Origin: Kiritimatiellia bacterium
GTDB lineage: Bacteria > Verrucomicrobiota > Kiritimatiellia > RFP12 > UBA1067
Direction: 5' to 3'
Assembly (NCBI GenBank): GCA_017628165.1
Contig: JAGBZQ010000003.1
Span: 1-5,373, forward strand
Length of the DNA: 5,373 nt
Below the pieces are notes generated by a model that did not search any database, had not been told where the DNA came from, and saw only the letters and a list, made by a program, of their open reading frames with translations. Within the stretch, counting starts at the first letter, position 1, and each line of letters opens with the position of its first letter. Position numbers and translations under genes: made by a program. Shown one piece after another: positions 1 to 5,373 of this stretch.

Positions 1-1039
1 ATTTCGCGAAGAGATTTTTCATCGCGTTGAACTTCGTAGGATGGGCCCAGCCGGCCTCGGAGACAGGAGCGTCGTAATCGTAGCTCGAAGTCTGGGGACG
101 GAATGGCGCGTTGCATCCGGCCCACCAGCCGAACGACGTTCCGCCGTGCGCCATATAGACGGAGAAACTTGCCTTGTGCTGAAGCATATACTCAAGATCG
201 GCGAGACACTGCGCGGCGTTTTTAACGTTGTGCCTCTCGCCCCAGCTGTCGAACCAGGCGGGATAATATTCGCCGCACATCAATGGTCCTGTTGCGCGGA
301 CCTTGCGGAGCTGAGCGAAAGCGTTCTTCGGATTGGAGCCGAAGTTTACGACAGGGAGAAGCTCGGGAATAAGGCCGTTCTGAAGATTGTATGCGGGATT
401 GCAGCAGAACGCGGGAACATCAAACCCCGCGCGGCGGATTGCCTCATACTGCCTGCGCATATAATCCTTGTCGTTCCCCCAAAAGCCGTATTCGTTCTCG
501 ACCTGGACCATAAGAATATTACCGCCGTGAGTAATCTGATTATTCTTAAGGGCCTTGCCGACGGCGTAAAGATATTCACACGCGGGCTTTAGATAGCGCT
601 CGTCGCTCGTGCGGAGACGGATGCCGTCCTCCTTCATGAGATACCACGGCAGACCTCCGAACTCCCACTCGGCGCAGGTATACGGGCCGGGACGAAGAAC
701 CACCCATACGCCCTCCTCCTGTGCCACGCGGCAGAACTCCGCCACATCGCGCTCGCCAGAGAAATCATACTCGCCGCGGACTCGCTCGTGATTGTTCCAG
801 AACATATAAGCGCACACGGCATTAAAGCCGCAGGCCTTGATCATCTGGATTCTATGACGCCACAGCGCACGCGGAATGCGGGCAAAATGCATTTCGCCGC
901 AGCGGATGACAAACGGCTTCCCATCAAGAAGAAATGTCTCAGATCCCACCTCAAACGTATGCTTGCCGGAAATAGGTTTGGCGGAAAGATCCGATACCGC
1001 CAAAAAGCAACAAACAAGTGCAAACAAGAATTTCTTCAC
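1..1039 (-). CDS. Secreted GH35 beta-galactosidase, N-terminal part (runs off left edge)
   Basis: Glycoside hydrolase family 35 enzyme, expected to remove terminal beta-galactose from glycans outside the cytoplasm. The visible 346 residues hold a signal peptide and most of the catalytic barrel. Residues 1-20 are KKF, a hydrophobic core and LSA, with likely cleavage after A20. Family motifs follow in order: FLLDGKPF (36-43), GEMHFARIP (48-56), FWNNHE (80-85), RPGPYTCAEWEFGGLPW (from 116), VENEYG with the expected acid/base E183, CGEYYPAWFDSWG with the expected nucleophile E257, GGTSFGWW (299-306) and SYDYDAP (319-325). The start is GTG at 1039-1037: it is preceded by GGGAG five bases upstream and gives an intact signal peptide, whereas the first in-frame ATG (residue 50) would cut into the GEMH motif. 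It begins 32 bp after fabD, probably on the same transcript. The C-terminal beta-domains lie outside the window. Family assignment is firm; exact substrate (galactan, glycoprotein or host glycan) is unknown. Confidence 0.95.
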   Translation of the reverse strand, partial: MKKFLFALVCCFLAVSDLSAKPISGKHTFEVGSETFLLDGKPFVIRCGEMHFARIPRALWRHRIQMIKACGFNAVCAYMFWNNHERVRGEYDFSGERDVAEFCRVAQEEGVWVVLRPGPYTCAEWEFGGLPWYLMKEDGIRLRTSDERYLKPACEYLYAVGKALKNNQITHGGNILMVQVENEYGFWGNDKDYMRRQYEAIRRAGFDVPAFCCNPAYNLQNGLIPELLPVVNFGSNPKNAFAQLRKVRATGPLMCGEYYPAWFDSWGERHNVKNAAQCLADLEYMLQHKASFSVYMAHGGTSFGWWAGCNAPFRPQTSSYDYDAPVSEAGWAHPTKFNAMKNLFAK

Positions 1040-1044
1040 GATTT

Positions 1045-1049
1045 CTCCC
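1045..1049 (-). promoter_or_regulatory. Ribosome binding site deciding the GTG start of the GH35 gene
   Basis: On the minus strand GGGAG lies five bases before GTG 1039-1037. Together with the signal peptide that begins at this GTG, it supports the non-ATG start. Confidence 0.7.
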
Positions 1050-1071
1050 GATGTAGAGTGCAAATTGGCTG

Positions 1072-1992
1072 TCAAAGAGCGGCAAGAGCCGCTTCAAGCG
1101 AAGCAACATCACCAACATTGAGCGTGGTGAGCGCCGGATCAATCTTCTTGATAAGTCCGGAAAGCACCTTGCCGGGTCCGAACTCGACAAAGCGATCGCA
1201 ACCGAGAGACTTAGCGCATGCCACATCAGCCGCCCAGTTCGTAGTTCCTGTAACCTGCTCAAGCATAAGAGCACGAATTTCGCCTGGATCGGAGGAATGG
1301 GGCTTTCCGGTGATATTGGAAAGGACGGGAATCTTCGGAGCCTTGAACTCGATACCATCAAGGACACTCGCAAGCTTCTCGCGGGCAGGTGCCATAAACT
1401 TGGAATGGAAAGCTCCGGCAGTAGCAAGCGGAAGCGCACGCTTGATGCCGAGCTCCTTGGCTATGGCCACCGCGGAGGCGATTGCATCCTTGGAGCCGGA
1501 AAGGACCTGCTGGGCATCAGAGTTGTAATTGGCCACCGTGCAGGAGGATTTCTCACAGAGCGCCGCAAGCTGCTCGGCGGACGCGCCTACGATAGCGATC
1601 ATACCGGAAGGCTCTGCCTCGCAGGCCTCCTGCATGAAGCGCCCGCGCGCCTCGAGAACTTTAAGCGTAGATTCAAAATCAAGGACACCGGCGGCCGAGA
1701 GCGCGCCCCATTCGCCAAGCGAAAGCCCTGCTGCGCAGGAGAAACTCACAGCTTTACGCTTCTGAAGCGTGAGATATGCGGCGTAAGACGTCACAAAAAT
1801 GGCAGGCTGACAGACATTTGACTTCGTAAGCTCCTCTGCAGGCCCCTCGAAGCAAATCTTTTTGAGATCGAAGCCAAGCACGGAATTGGCAGCGTCAAAA
1901 AGGCTCATAACCTCGGCGTCTGCCTCAGCGAAATCGCGCCCCATTCCTGGGACCTGAGCGCCCTGACCGGCGAAGATGCAGCAATCAGACAT
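1072..1992 (-). CDS. fabD: Malonyl-CoA:ACP transacylase FabD
   Basis: Transfers malonate from malonyl-CoA to acyl carrier protein, giving the extender unit for fatty-acid synthesis in the cytoplasm. At 306 residues it is full length for FabD. Visible motifs are GQGAQ (9-13, oxyanion-hole Q10), GLSLGEW (89-95, nucleophile S91), the EARGRFMQ segment with the expected carboxylate-binding R116, NYNSDAQQVLSG (155-166), AFHS with catalytic H196, and VEFGPGKVLSGL near the C terminus. The elbow residue before the serine is Leu rather than the usual His (GHSLGE). I recall GLSLGE from PVC-type FabD proteins, so this looks lineage-typical and not inactivating. ATG 1992 has AAGGAG six bases upstream. The gene lies 31 bp after the repeat-protein gene and 32 bp before the GH35 gene, without fabH, fabG or acpP in the window, which is an unusual setting. 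Function is confident; the operon link is inferred from spacing. Confidence 0.97.
   Translation of the reverse strand: MSDCCIFAGQGAQVPGMGRDFAEADAEVMSLFDAANSVLGFDLKKICFEGPAEELTKSNVCQPAIFVTSYAAYLTLQKRKAVSFSCAAGLSLGEWGALSAAGVLDFESTLKVLEARGRFMQEACEAEPSGMIAIVGASAEQLAALCEKSSCTVANYNSDAQQVLSGSKDAIASAVAIAKELGIKRALPLATAGAFHSKFMAPAREKLASVLDGIEFKAPKIPVLSNITGKPHSSDPGEIRALMLEQVTGTTNWAADVACAKSLGCDRFVEFGPGKVLSGLIKKIDPALTTLNVGDVASLEAALAAL
1078..1093 (-). other. Small GC-rich hairpin at the 3' end of fabD
   Basis: The minus strand reads AGCGGC-TCTT-GCCGCT, a perfect 6-bp stem with a 4-base loop. It lies within the last codons of fabD and is followed directly by CTTTGA, which contains the stop. It could act as a weak terminator, attenuator or RNA-stability element between fabD and the GH35 gene. 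The T-run is only three bases, and the symmetry also follows from the encoded Ala-Ala-Leu-Ala-Ala-Leu, so it may be chance. Confidence 0.25.
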
Positions 1993-1998
1993 TTTATT

Positions 1999-2004
1999 CT
2001 CCTT
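1999..2004 (-). promoter_or_regulatory. Shine-Dalgarno sequence of fabD
   Basis: AAGGAG on the minus strand, six bases before ATG 1992, within the 31-bp gap after the repeat-protein gene. It supports independent translation initiation of fabD. Confidence 0.8.
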
Positions 2005-2023
2005 AAATTCTCTTGTATAAAAA

Positions 2024-2755
2024 TCAGAACTGAGCGTTCAAGACCGGCATGATAGGCAGCTCTCCATTCTCGATGATGTTGAGAACGCCGATCTGAAGAC
2101 CGCTGAATTTTGCGGCAGCGTTAAAAACGCCAAGCTGAACGCCGCGACCGGAGCCTGCGAGAATATTAACTCCGCCAAGCTGGAAGCCGTTGAGTCTTTC
2201 GGCGTAGTTCACCGCGCCGATTGACCAGCCGCGATATTCGTTGATATCCGAATTGGCCACGCCCACCTGAAGCCCCCAGCAGACGCCCTTGTCATAGTTG
2301 AAGGCGCCCACCTGGAAACCGTAGAATGTGCCGTTGTGGTTGATGGCGGAAATCTGCATACCCGCGAAATCGCCGCGCGTATAGTTTACGATGCTTCCAA
2401 GCTGAAGACCAGCGGCATTGCCGCAGACGACGTTAGCAATGCCGCTCAACTGCAGACCTGTCATATTGCCGTCAACCCATGCAGCGGCGCCCTGCGCCTG
2501 AAAGCCGATGAGCTGATCGCGATTGTAGCCCACAAGACCGGCGTCAAGACCGATCGTCTCAAAACTCTCGGCATAGATAGCGTTCAGCCTGAGCCCGTAA
2601 ATATTATAATTCGAGAAAGGTATTTGCAGAGGAGAGGCGAGCGCGATCCCCAGAGGGAAGAGAGGATGATCGTCCTCGTATGAAAGAGATACGCTGCGAG
2701 CAGAAGCCGCGAAAGAAGCAATGGACACCAAAACCGCCAATGTGATTTTATTCAT
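2024..2755 (-). CDS. Exported surface repeat protein, LA_2272-like
   Basis: A 243-residue exported protein of unknown function made almost entirely of short degenerate repeats. Residues 1-19 form a signal peptide (MNK, hydrophobic core, ASA; likely cleavage after A19). From residue 54 to the end there are twelve units with consensus G-[LF]-Q-[LVI]-G-x-x-N, starting at G54, 69, 84, 100, 116, 132, 146, 161, 176, 190, 205 and 219, a spacing of 14-16 residues. The chain ends PVLNAQF, with a terminal Phe as in many outer-membrane proteins. This resembles the LA_2272 surface repeat proteins known from Leptospira and other bacteria; a beta-solenoid or barrel-like fold is likely but inferred. ATG 2755 is chosen over an upstream in-frame ATG at 2788 because it follows AAAGGAGG by eight bases and gives a proper signal peptide; the longer form would add MSIAALKEAPI, encoded across the Shine-Dalgarno. 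It probably heads a transcript with fabD and the GH35 gene. Confidence 0.85.
   Translation of the reverse strand: MNKITLAVLVSIASFAASARSVSLSYEDDHPLFPLGIALASPLQIPFSNYNIYGLRLNAIYAESFETIGLDAGLVGYNRDQLIGFQAQGAAAWVDGNMTGLQLSGIANVVCGNAAGLQLGSIVNYTRGDFAGMQISAINHNGTFYGFQVGAFNYDKGVCWGLQVGVANSDINEYRGWSIGAVNYAERLNGFQLGGVNILAGSGRGVQLGVFNAAAKFSGLQIGVLNIIENGELPIMPVLNAQF
2193..2596 (-). repeat. Tandem degenerate protein repeats, about 45 bp per unit
   Basis: Core of the repeat region in the surface protein, from G54 to about residue 188, continuing to its C terminus. Each unit is 14-16 codons long and centred on G-[LF]-Q-x-G-x-x-N. The clearest units are GLQLGSIVN, GFQVGAFN, GLQVGVAN, GFQLGGVN, GVQLGVFN and GLQIGVLN. 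The units are conserved at the protein level and do not look like near-identical DNA copies, so recent slippage expansion is not evident. Confidence 0.75.
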
Positions 2756-2763
2756 TATAGGAG

Positions 2764-2771
2764 CCTCCTTT
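2764..2771 (-). promoter_or_regulatory. Strong Shine-Dalgarno of the repeat protein, inside a possible hairpin
   Basis: AAAGGAGG on the minus strand, eight bases before ATG 2755; it decides that start over the ATG at 2788. The arms AGCCT (2777-2773) and AGGCT (2766-2762) can pair around a 6-base loop, which would place the Shine-Dalgarno in the loop and 3' arm of a small hairpin. Masking of the site is an inference from five base pairs. Confidence 0.65.
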
Positions 2772-2780
2772 AAGGCTGCG

Positions 2781-2805
2781 ATGCTCAAGACCCATTCCCG
2801 AGCAT
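2781..2805 (-). other. Inverted repeat in the leader of the repeat-protein gene
   Basis: ATGCTC at 2805-2800 and GAGCAT at 2786-2781 on the minus strand form a perfect 6-bp dyad around a 13-base spacer. It lies between the ugd stop (2857) and the repeat-protein start (2755). No T-run follows on either strand, so it is not a typical intrinsic terminator. It could be an operator or a leader-RNA stem. The rest of the 101-bp gap is AT-rich, with a weak -10-like TAATAT at 2828-2823 lacking a good -35. Confidence 0.35.
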
Positions 2806-2856
2806 GCTTCGACTATTTTCTCATATTATCGGAATAATTTCAAGATGGCCGTACTT

Positions 2857-4209
2857 TTACTTGCCGACGTTCAAGACCTTGAAACCAATCTTCCGCAACT
2901 GCTCCGCATCAAGACAATTGCGCGTATCAAAGACCAAAGCGGGCTTCCGCATCGAGTCATATATTTTCTGCCAGTCCAGAGTGGGATAATGCCGCCAATC
3001 CGTCATCAGAACGATGGCATCTGCGCCATTTGCCGCCCTGTACTCGTCTTCCTCATAGACTACATCGCCAATATCCGACAAATCGTGCTTCGCATTACTC
3101 AACGCCTTGGGGTCTGTGATGGTAATCCGGACATGCTCATCTGCAAGCAGCCTTGCAACCGTCCCGGCAGGAGTCTCTCTGGTGTCGCCCGTATCCGCTT
3201 TAAACGCGAAACCGAAAAGCGCAACCTTCTTATTGGCAAGCGTGTTGAACATCTCCTTGAAAAGCCTTGATACTATGCGCTCCTGCTGATGATCGTTCAT
3301 CTTTATTACGCCCATCCAATACTCCGCAGCGGTATGAAGGCCAAAACTCTCACAAAGATATACGAGATTTAAAACATCCTTCTTGAAACAGCTGCCGCCG
3401 AATCCCGGGCCGGCCTTCAAGAACTTCGGACCTATGCGCTTGTCAGCCCCGACAACTCGCGCCACCTCATCAACATCGGCGCCCGTTGCCTCGCACAAGC
3501 CTGCTATGGCGTTGATGGACGAAACACGCTGGGCAAGAAATGCATTCGCGGCAAGCTTCGTCAACTCGGCCGACCAGACATTGGTCGTAAGAATCTTTTC
3601 CTTCGCAACCCAGGCTGCATATATATCAACGACCTCCTGTATCGCGCAAAGGCCGCATTCGGCCTGAGGGCCGCCGATAAGCACCCTATCCGGCTCGAGC
3701 AGATCCTTTATCGCCGTTCCTTCCGCCAAAAACTCAGGATTGCTAAGCACGGTAAATCTATACTCGGCATGGTCGTTTAGAATTGCCTCCATCGCAGCTG
3801 CGGTCCGGACCGGAAGCGTCGACTTTTCAACAATAATCTTGTCATTTTCGGCGAATCGCTTAATCTCACGCGCTGTAGCCTCCCAGTATTGAAGATCGCT
3901 GGCGCGTCCGGCTCCCTTGCCGAACATTTTCGTGGGAGTGTTTACTCCGACAAAAATGATGTCGCATTCTTTCACAGCGCCTTCGATGTCTGTGCTGAAG
4001 AAAAGATTTTTACCTCTCACTTCCTTAACCACGTCGACAAGCCCAGGCTCATAAATCGGCAAACTATAATCCTCTGAATTCCAGGCTGCGATGCGCTCCG
4101 CGTTTATATCAACGACCATAACCTTGCGATCAGGATTCATCTTGGCGATGACAGCCATCGTCGGGCCGCCAATATAGCCAGCACCGATGCAAACAATGTT
4201 TTTATTCAT
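2857..4209 (-). CDS. ugd: UDP-glucose 6-dehydrogenase, eukaryote-like type
   Basis: Oxidises UDP-glucose to UDP-glucuronate with two NAD+, a cytoplasmic step that feeds capsule, exopolysaccharide and other surface glycans. The 450-residue protein is complete. It has the N-terminal NAD fold with GAGYIGGPT (9-17), then PIYEPGL, VNTPTK, EKSTLPVR and SNPEFLAEGTAIKDL, the central helical domain with WSAELTKLAANAFLAQR (expected catalytic K218 and N222), the GFGGSCFKKD loop with catalytic C274, and the C-terminal UDP-binding domain with GFAFKADTGDTRETPA. These segments match animal and plant UGDH much more closely than the usual bacterial Ugd/TuaD form (GTGYVGL...). ATG 4209 has a modest AAGG eight bases upstream. 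It sits alone between gaps of 101 and 109 bp, so it is likely its own transcription unit or read from the gene upstream. No glycosyltransferase or epimerase gene adjoins it here. Confidence 0.97.
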   Translation of the reverse strand: MNKNIVCIGAGYIGGPTMAVIAKMNPDRKVMVVDINAERIAAWNSEDYSLPIYEPGLVDVVKEVRGKNLFFSTDIEGAVKECDIIFVGVNTPTKMFGKGAGRASDLQYWEATAREIKRFAENDKIIVEKSTLPVRTAAAMEAILNDHAEYRFTVLSNPEFLAEGTAIKDLLEPDRVLIGGPQAECGLCAIQEVVDIYAAWVAKEKILTTNVWSAELTKLAANAFLAQRVSSINAIAGLCEATGADVDEVARVVGADKRIGPKFLKAGPGFGGSCFKKDVLNLVYLCESFGLHTAAEYWMGVIKMNDHQQERIVSRLFKEMFNTLANKKVALFGFAFKADTGDTRETPAGTVARLLADEHVRITITDPKALSNAKHDLSDIGDVVYEEDEYRAANGADAIVLMTDWRHYPTLDWQKIYDSMRKPALVFDTRNCLDAEQLRKIGFKVLNVGK

Positions 4210-4262
4210 TTCGACAACCTTATTTCAATTCAACCCACTATTGCCAATGGTGACAATACATC

Positions 4263-4268
4263 ATTATA
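4263..4268 (-). promoter_or_regulatory. Candidate -10 box for ugd
   Basis: TATAAT on the minus strand, a perfect -10 consensus, 53 bases before the ugd start; the implied leader would be about 45-50 bases. At 16-18 bases upstream there is no recognisable TTGACA-like -35. The box is part of ATTATAAT (4263-4270), which also reads TATAAT on the plus strand, so its direction is not certain. Confidence 0.35.
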
Positions 4269-4277
4269 ATACCAATT

Positions 4278-4290
4278 CTATCATGGATAG
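4278..4290. other. Short dyad CTATC-ATG-GATAG upstream of ugd
   Basis: A perfect 5-bp inverted repeat with a 3-base centre, just upstream of the candidate -10 box and overlapping the spacer/-35 zone. It could be a small operator half-site pair or chance. The rest of the 109-bp gap (4210-4318) shows only a 4-bp CCCC/GGGG stem (4295-4310) after the upstream gene's stop, without a T-run, so no terminator is called. Confidence 0.2.
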
Positions 4291-4318
4291 TCCACCCCTC
4301 TCATCTGGGGCTTCGGTC

Positions 4319-5373
4319 TCAGAACAACCGTTTTCCGTAGACGAGCACCTTCTTGAGGCTGAGCGGCTTCTTTTCGCCGCCAACACGACCGACCTTTACA
4401 AACTTCGCCTGAGGTAATTTAGTGCTGAGATTTATCCTCCAAAGCTTTTCATTGCCGCCCTTCGACGCGACCTCCTGCCAGTCATTGCCGTCTTGCGACA
4501 CCCATGCCGTAAGTCCGCGCGCGTCCCCGACAACCGTTATGCCCGAAACGGATACATCACCTGCGAGCTCAACGACAACCCACGGCGACTCTTCAGCCCT
4601 TGTAACGAAAAGCCCGGTGCGTTTCGGATCGTATGGCGTCAAGTCGGAAACCCGGGCGTAGTCCTCGGGCGTATCGCCGCGTCCGGCAGAGGAAATCTTT
4701 ACGAGCGCATCGTTCGATGCAATTGGATGGGAGTAGTCATTCTTTGGAACATTCGCCGTCCCGGTAGGCGGATCGTCATCATTTCTGAATTCCGCTACCA
4801 TTCTAAATAGCGCACGATCCTCGCGGAAGCCCCTGATCGTGGAAATCATGCGCCAGTTAAAGTCTCCATTCTCCGCATCTGCGCTACTGCCGGAATAAGC
4901 CGAAGCGATTGCGAGAAATTTTCCGAATTTCTCCTTATCCTTCGACCAGCGCCCGAGAGCGTATGCGAATATCTGCGCCGTATAGGTGGAGGCGTCTTTA
5001 TTAGCATCAAGCGCTACGGCGAGAATCTTCATCGAAAGCTCGTCGTTCTTCTGGAAGCGCTTGAGAAAACGGCCGAGCGCATCGCGCCGATAGTTCATCT
5101 CCTCTGCGATGCGGGCCTTCGGCTGGGGAAGGTTCTTGAAAACGCGCGCAGTCTCCTTGGCGAGCGACTTTTCGTCCATCCCCTTCGCGGCCATCGCCTC
5201 GATCGCCGTCCACGCGAAATCCCACGAAACGAGCCGCCCGTCAGGCTGGGTGGCAAAAAGTTCATCAAGATATTTGCGCCACTCGTCAACGCCGACCCCT
5301 TTTTCTTTAAGAGAATCGGTGTACGCTCTCCAGGCCGTATAGTTGTAGGGGCAGCGCATCGCAGCCTCGCGGA
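4319..5373 (-). CDS. C-terminal part of a discoidin-domain protein (runs off right edge)
   Basis: The frame stays open to the window edge, giving 350 visible residues. An ATG at 5359 exists, with GAGG five bases upstream, but the product would lack a signal peptide, so this Met is more likely internal. Numbered from it: residues 3-25 read CPYNYTAWRAYTDSL, like helical repeat segments (CPYN.x.W..Y) in large secreted PVC proteins; residues 25-190 are charged and helix-rich with no recognised catalytic motif; 191-215 is a Pro/Asn/Asp linker; about 215-346 is a discoidin/F5-8 type C-like beta-sandwich, with SPWVVVELAG, VSGITVVG, TAWVSQDGNDWQEVAS, FVKVGR and the closing LSLKKVLVYGKRLF. Such domains usually bind carbohydrate or surfaces outside the cell. 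I recall similar C-terminal discoidin domains on transglutaminase-like proteins of Lentisphaerae and relatives, but no such enzyme domain is visible here. The domain call is fairly sure; whole-protein function is unknown. Confidence 0.75.
   Translation of the reverse strand, partial: REAAMRCPYNYTAWRAYTDSLKEKGVGVDEWRKYLDELFATQPDGRLVSWDFAWTAIEAMAAKGMDEKSLAKETARVFKNLPQPKARIAEEMNYRRDALGRFLKRFQKNDELSMKILAVALDANKDASTYTAQIFAYALGRWSKDKEKFGKFLAIASAYSGSSADAENGDFNWRMISTIRGFREDRALFRMVAEFRNDDDPPTGTANVPKNDYSHPIASNDALVKISSAGRGDTPEDYARVSDLTPYDPKRTGLFVTRAEESPWVVVELAGDVSVSGITVVGDARGLTAWVSQDGNDWQEVASKGGNEKLWRINLSTKLPQAKFVKVGRVGGEKKPLSLKKVLVYGKRLF

Noticed and set aside
41..592. Open plus-strand frame of 183 codons opposite the GH35 gene
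   Set aside because: It lies wholly antisense to conserved GH35 catalytic motifs and has no family features.
951..1439. Minus-strand frame of 162 codons overlapping fabD and the start of the GH35 gene
   Set aside because: It is out of frame with both genes and shows no family motif; the in-frame FabD and GH35 products explain the region.
788..1528. Long open plus-strand frame of 246 codons opposite the GH35 and fabD genes
   Set aside because: It spans the junction of two well-supported genes on the other strand, has no recognisable domain and its composition is that of an antisense shadow.
1297..1821. Open plus-strand frame of 174 codons opposite fabD
   Set aside because: Fully antisense to conserved FabD motifs; no domain or signal sequence seen.
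2756..2788. Upstream ATG extending the repeat protein by 11 residues
   Set aside because: The extension runs across the strong Shine-Dalgarno and would spoil the signal peptide.
4295..4310. CCCC/GGGG stem after the discoidin gene as a terminator
   Set aside because: Only four base pairs, an 8-base loop and no following T-run.

Overview
The window holds five protein-coding genes, all on the minus strand, so transcription runs from the right end (about 5373) to the left end. The outermost two genes run off the window. No RNA gene, mobile element, CRISPR array or gene of foreign appearance was seen. The set suggests a Gram-negative bacterium of the PVC superphylum, most like the Lentisphaerota/Kiritimatiellota/Verrucomicrobiota branch. 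The clues are the FabD nucleophile elbow GLSLGE in place of GHSLGE, an animal-like UDP-glucose dehydrogenase, an LA_2272-type surface repeat protein, a discoidin-tailed protein and a secreted GH35 enzyme. This placement is inferred from family habits and was not tested by a tree.

Layout in transcription order: (1) 5373-4319, C-terminal 350 residues of a protein with a helical region followed by a discoidin (F5/8 type C-like) domain. (2) A 109-bp gap with a TATAAT-like box, then ugd (4209-2857), a complete UDP-glucose 6-dehydrogenase. (3) A 101-bp gap with two small inverted repeats, one overlapping the ribosome binding site, then an exported protein built of twelve 14-16-residue repeats (2755-2024). 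(4) fabD (1992-1072), malonyl-CoA:ACP transacylase, 31 bp further on. (5) A GH35 beta-galactosidase with signal peptide, starting at GTG 1039, 32 bp after fabD and leaving the window at its left edge.

The last three genes have short gaps, recognisable Shine-Dalgarno sequences and no convincing terminator between them, so they probably form one transcript. That places a core fatty-acid enzyme between two exported proteins. ugd supplies UDP-glucuronate for surface polysaccharide and probably has its own promoter. I do not see a clear undescribed system. The points most worth checking are the fabD arrangement, the repeat protein with its masked-looking ribosome binding site, and the eukaryote-like Ugd.
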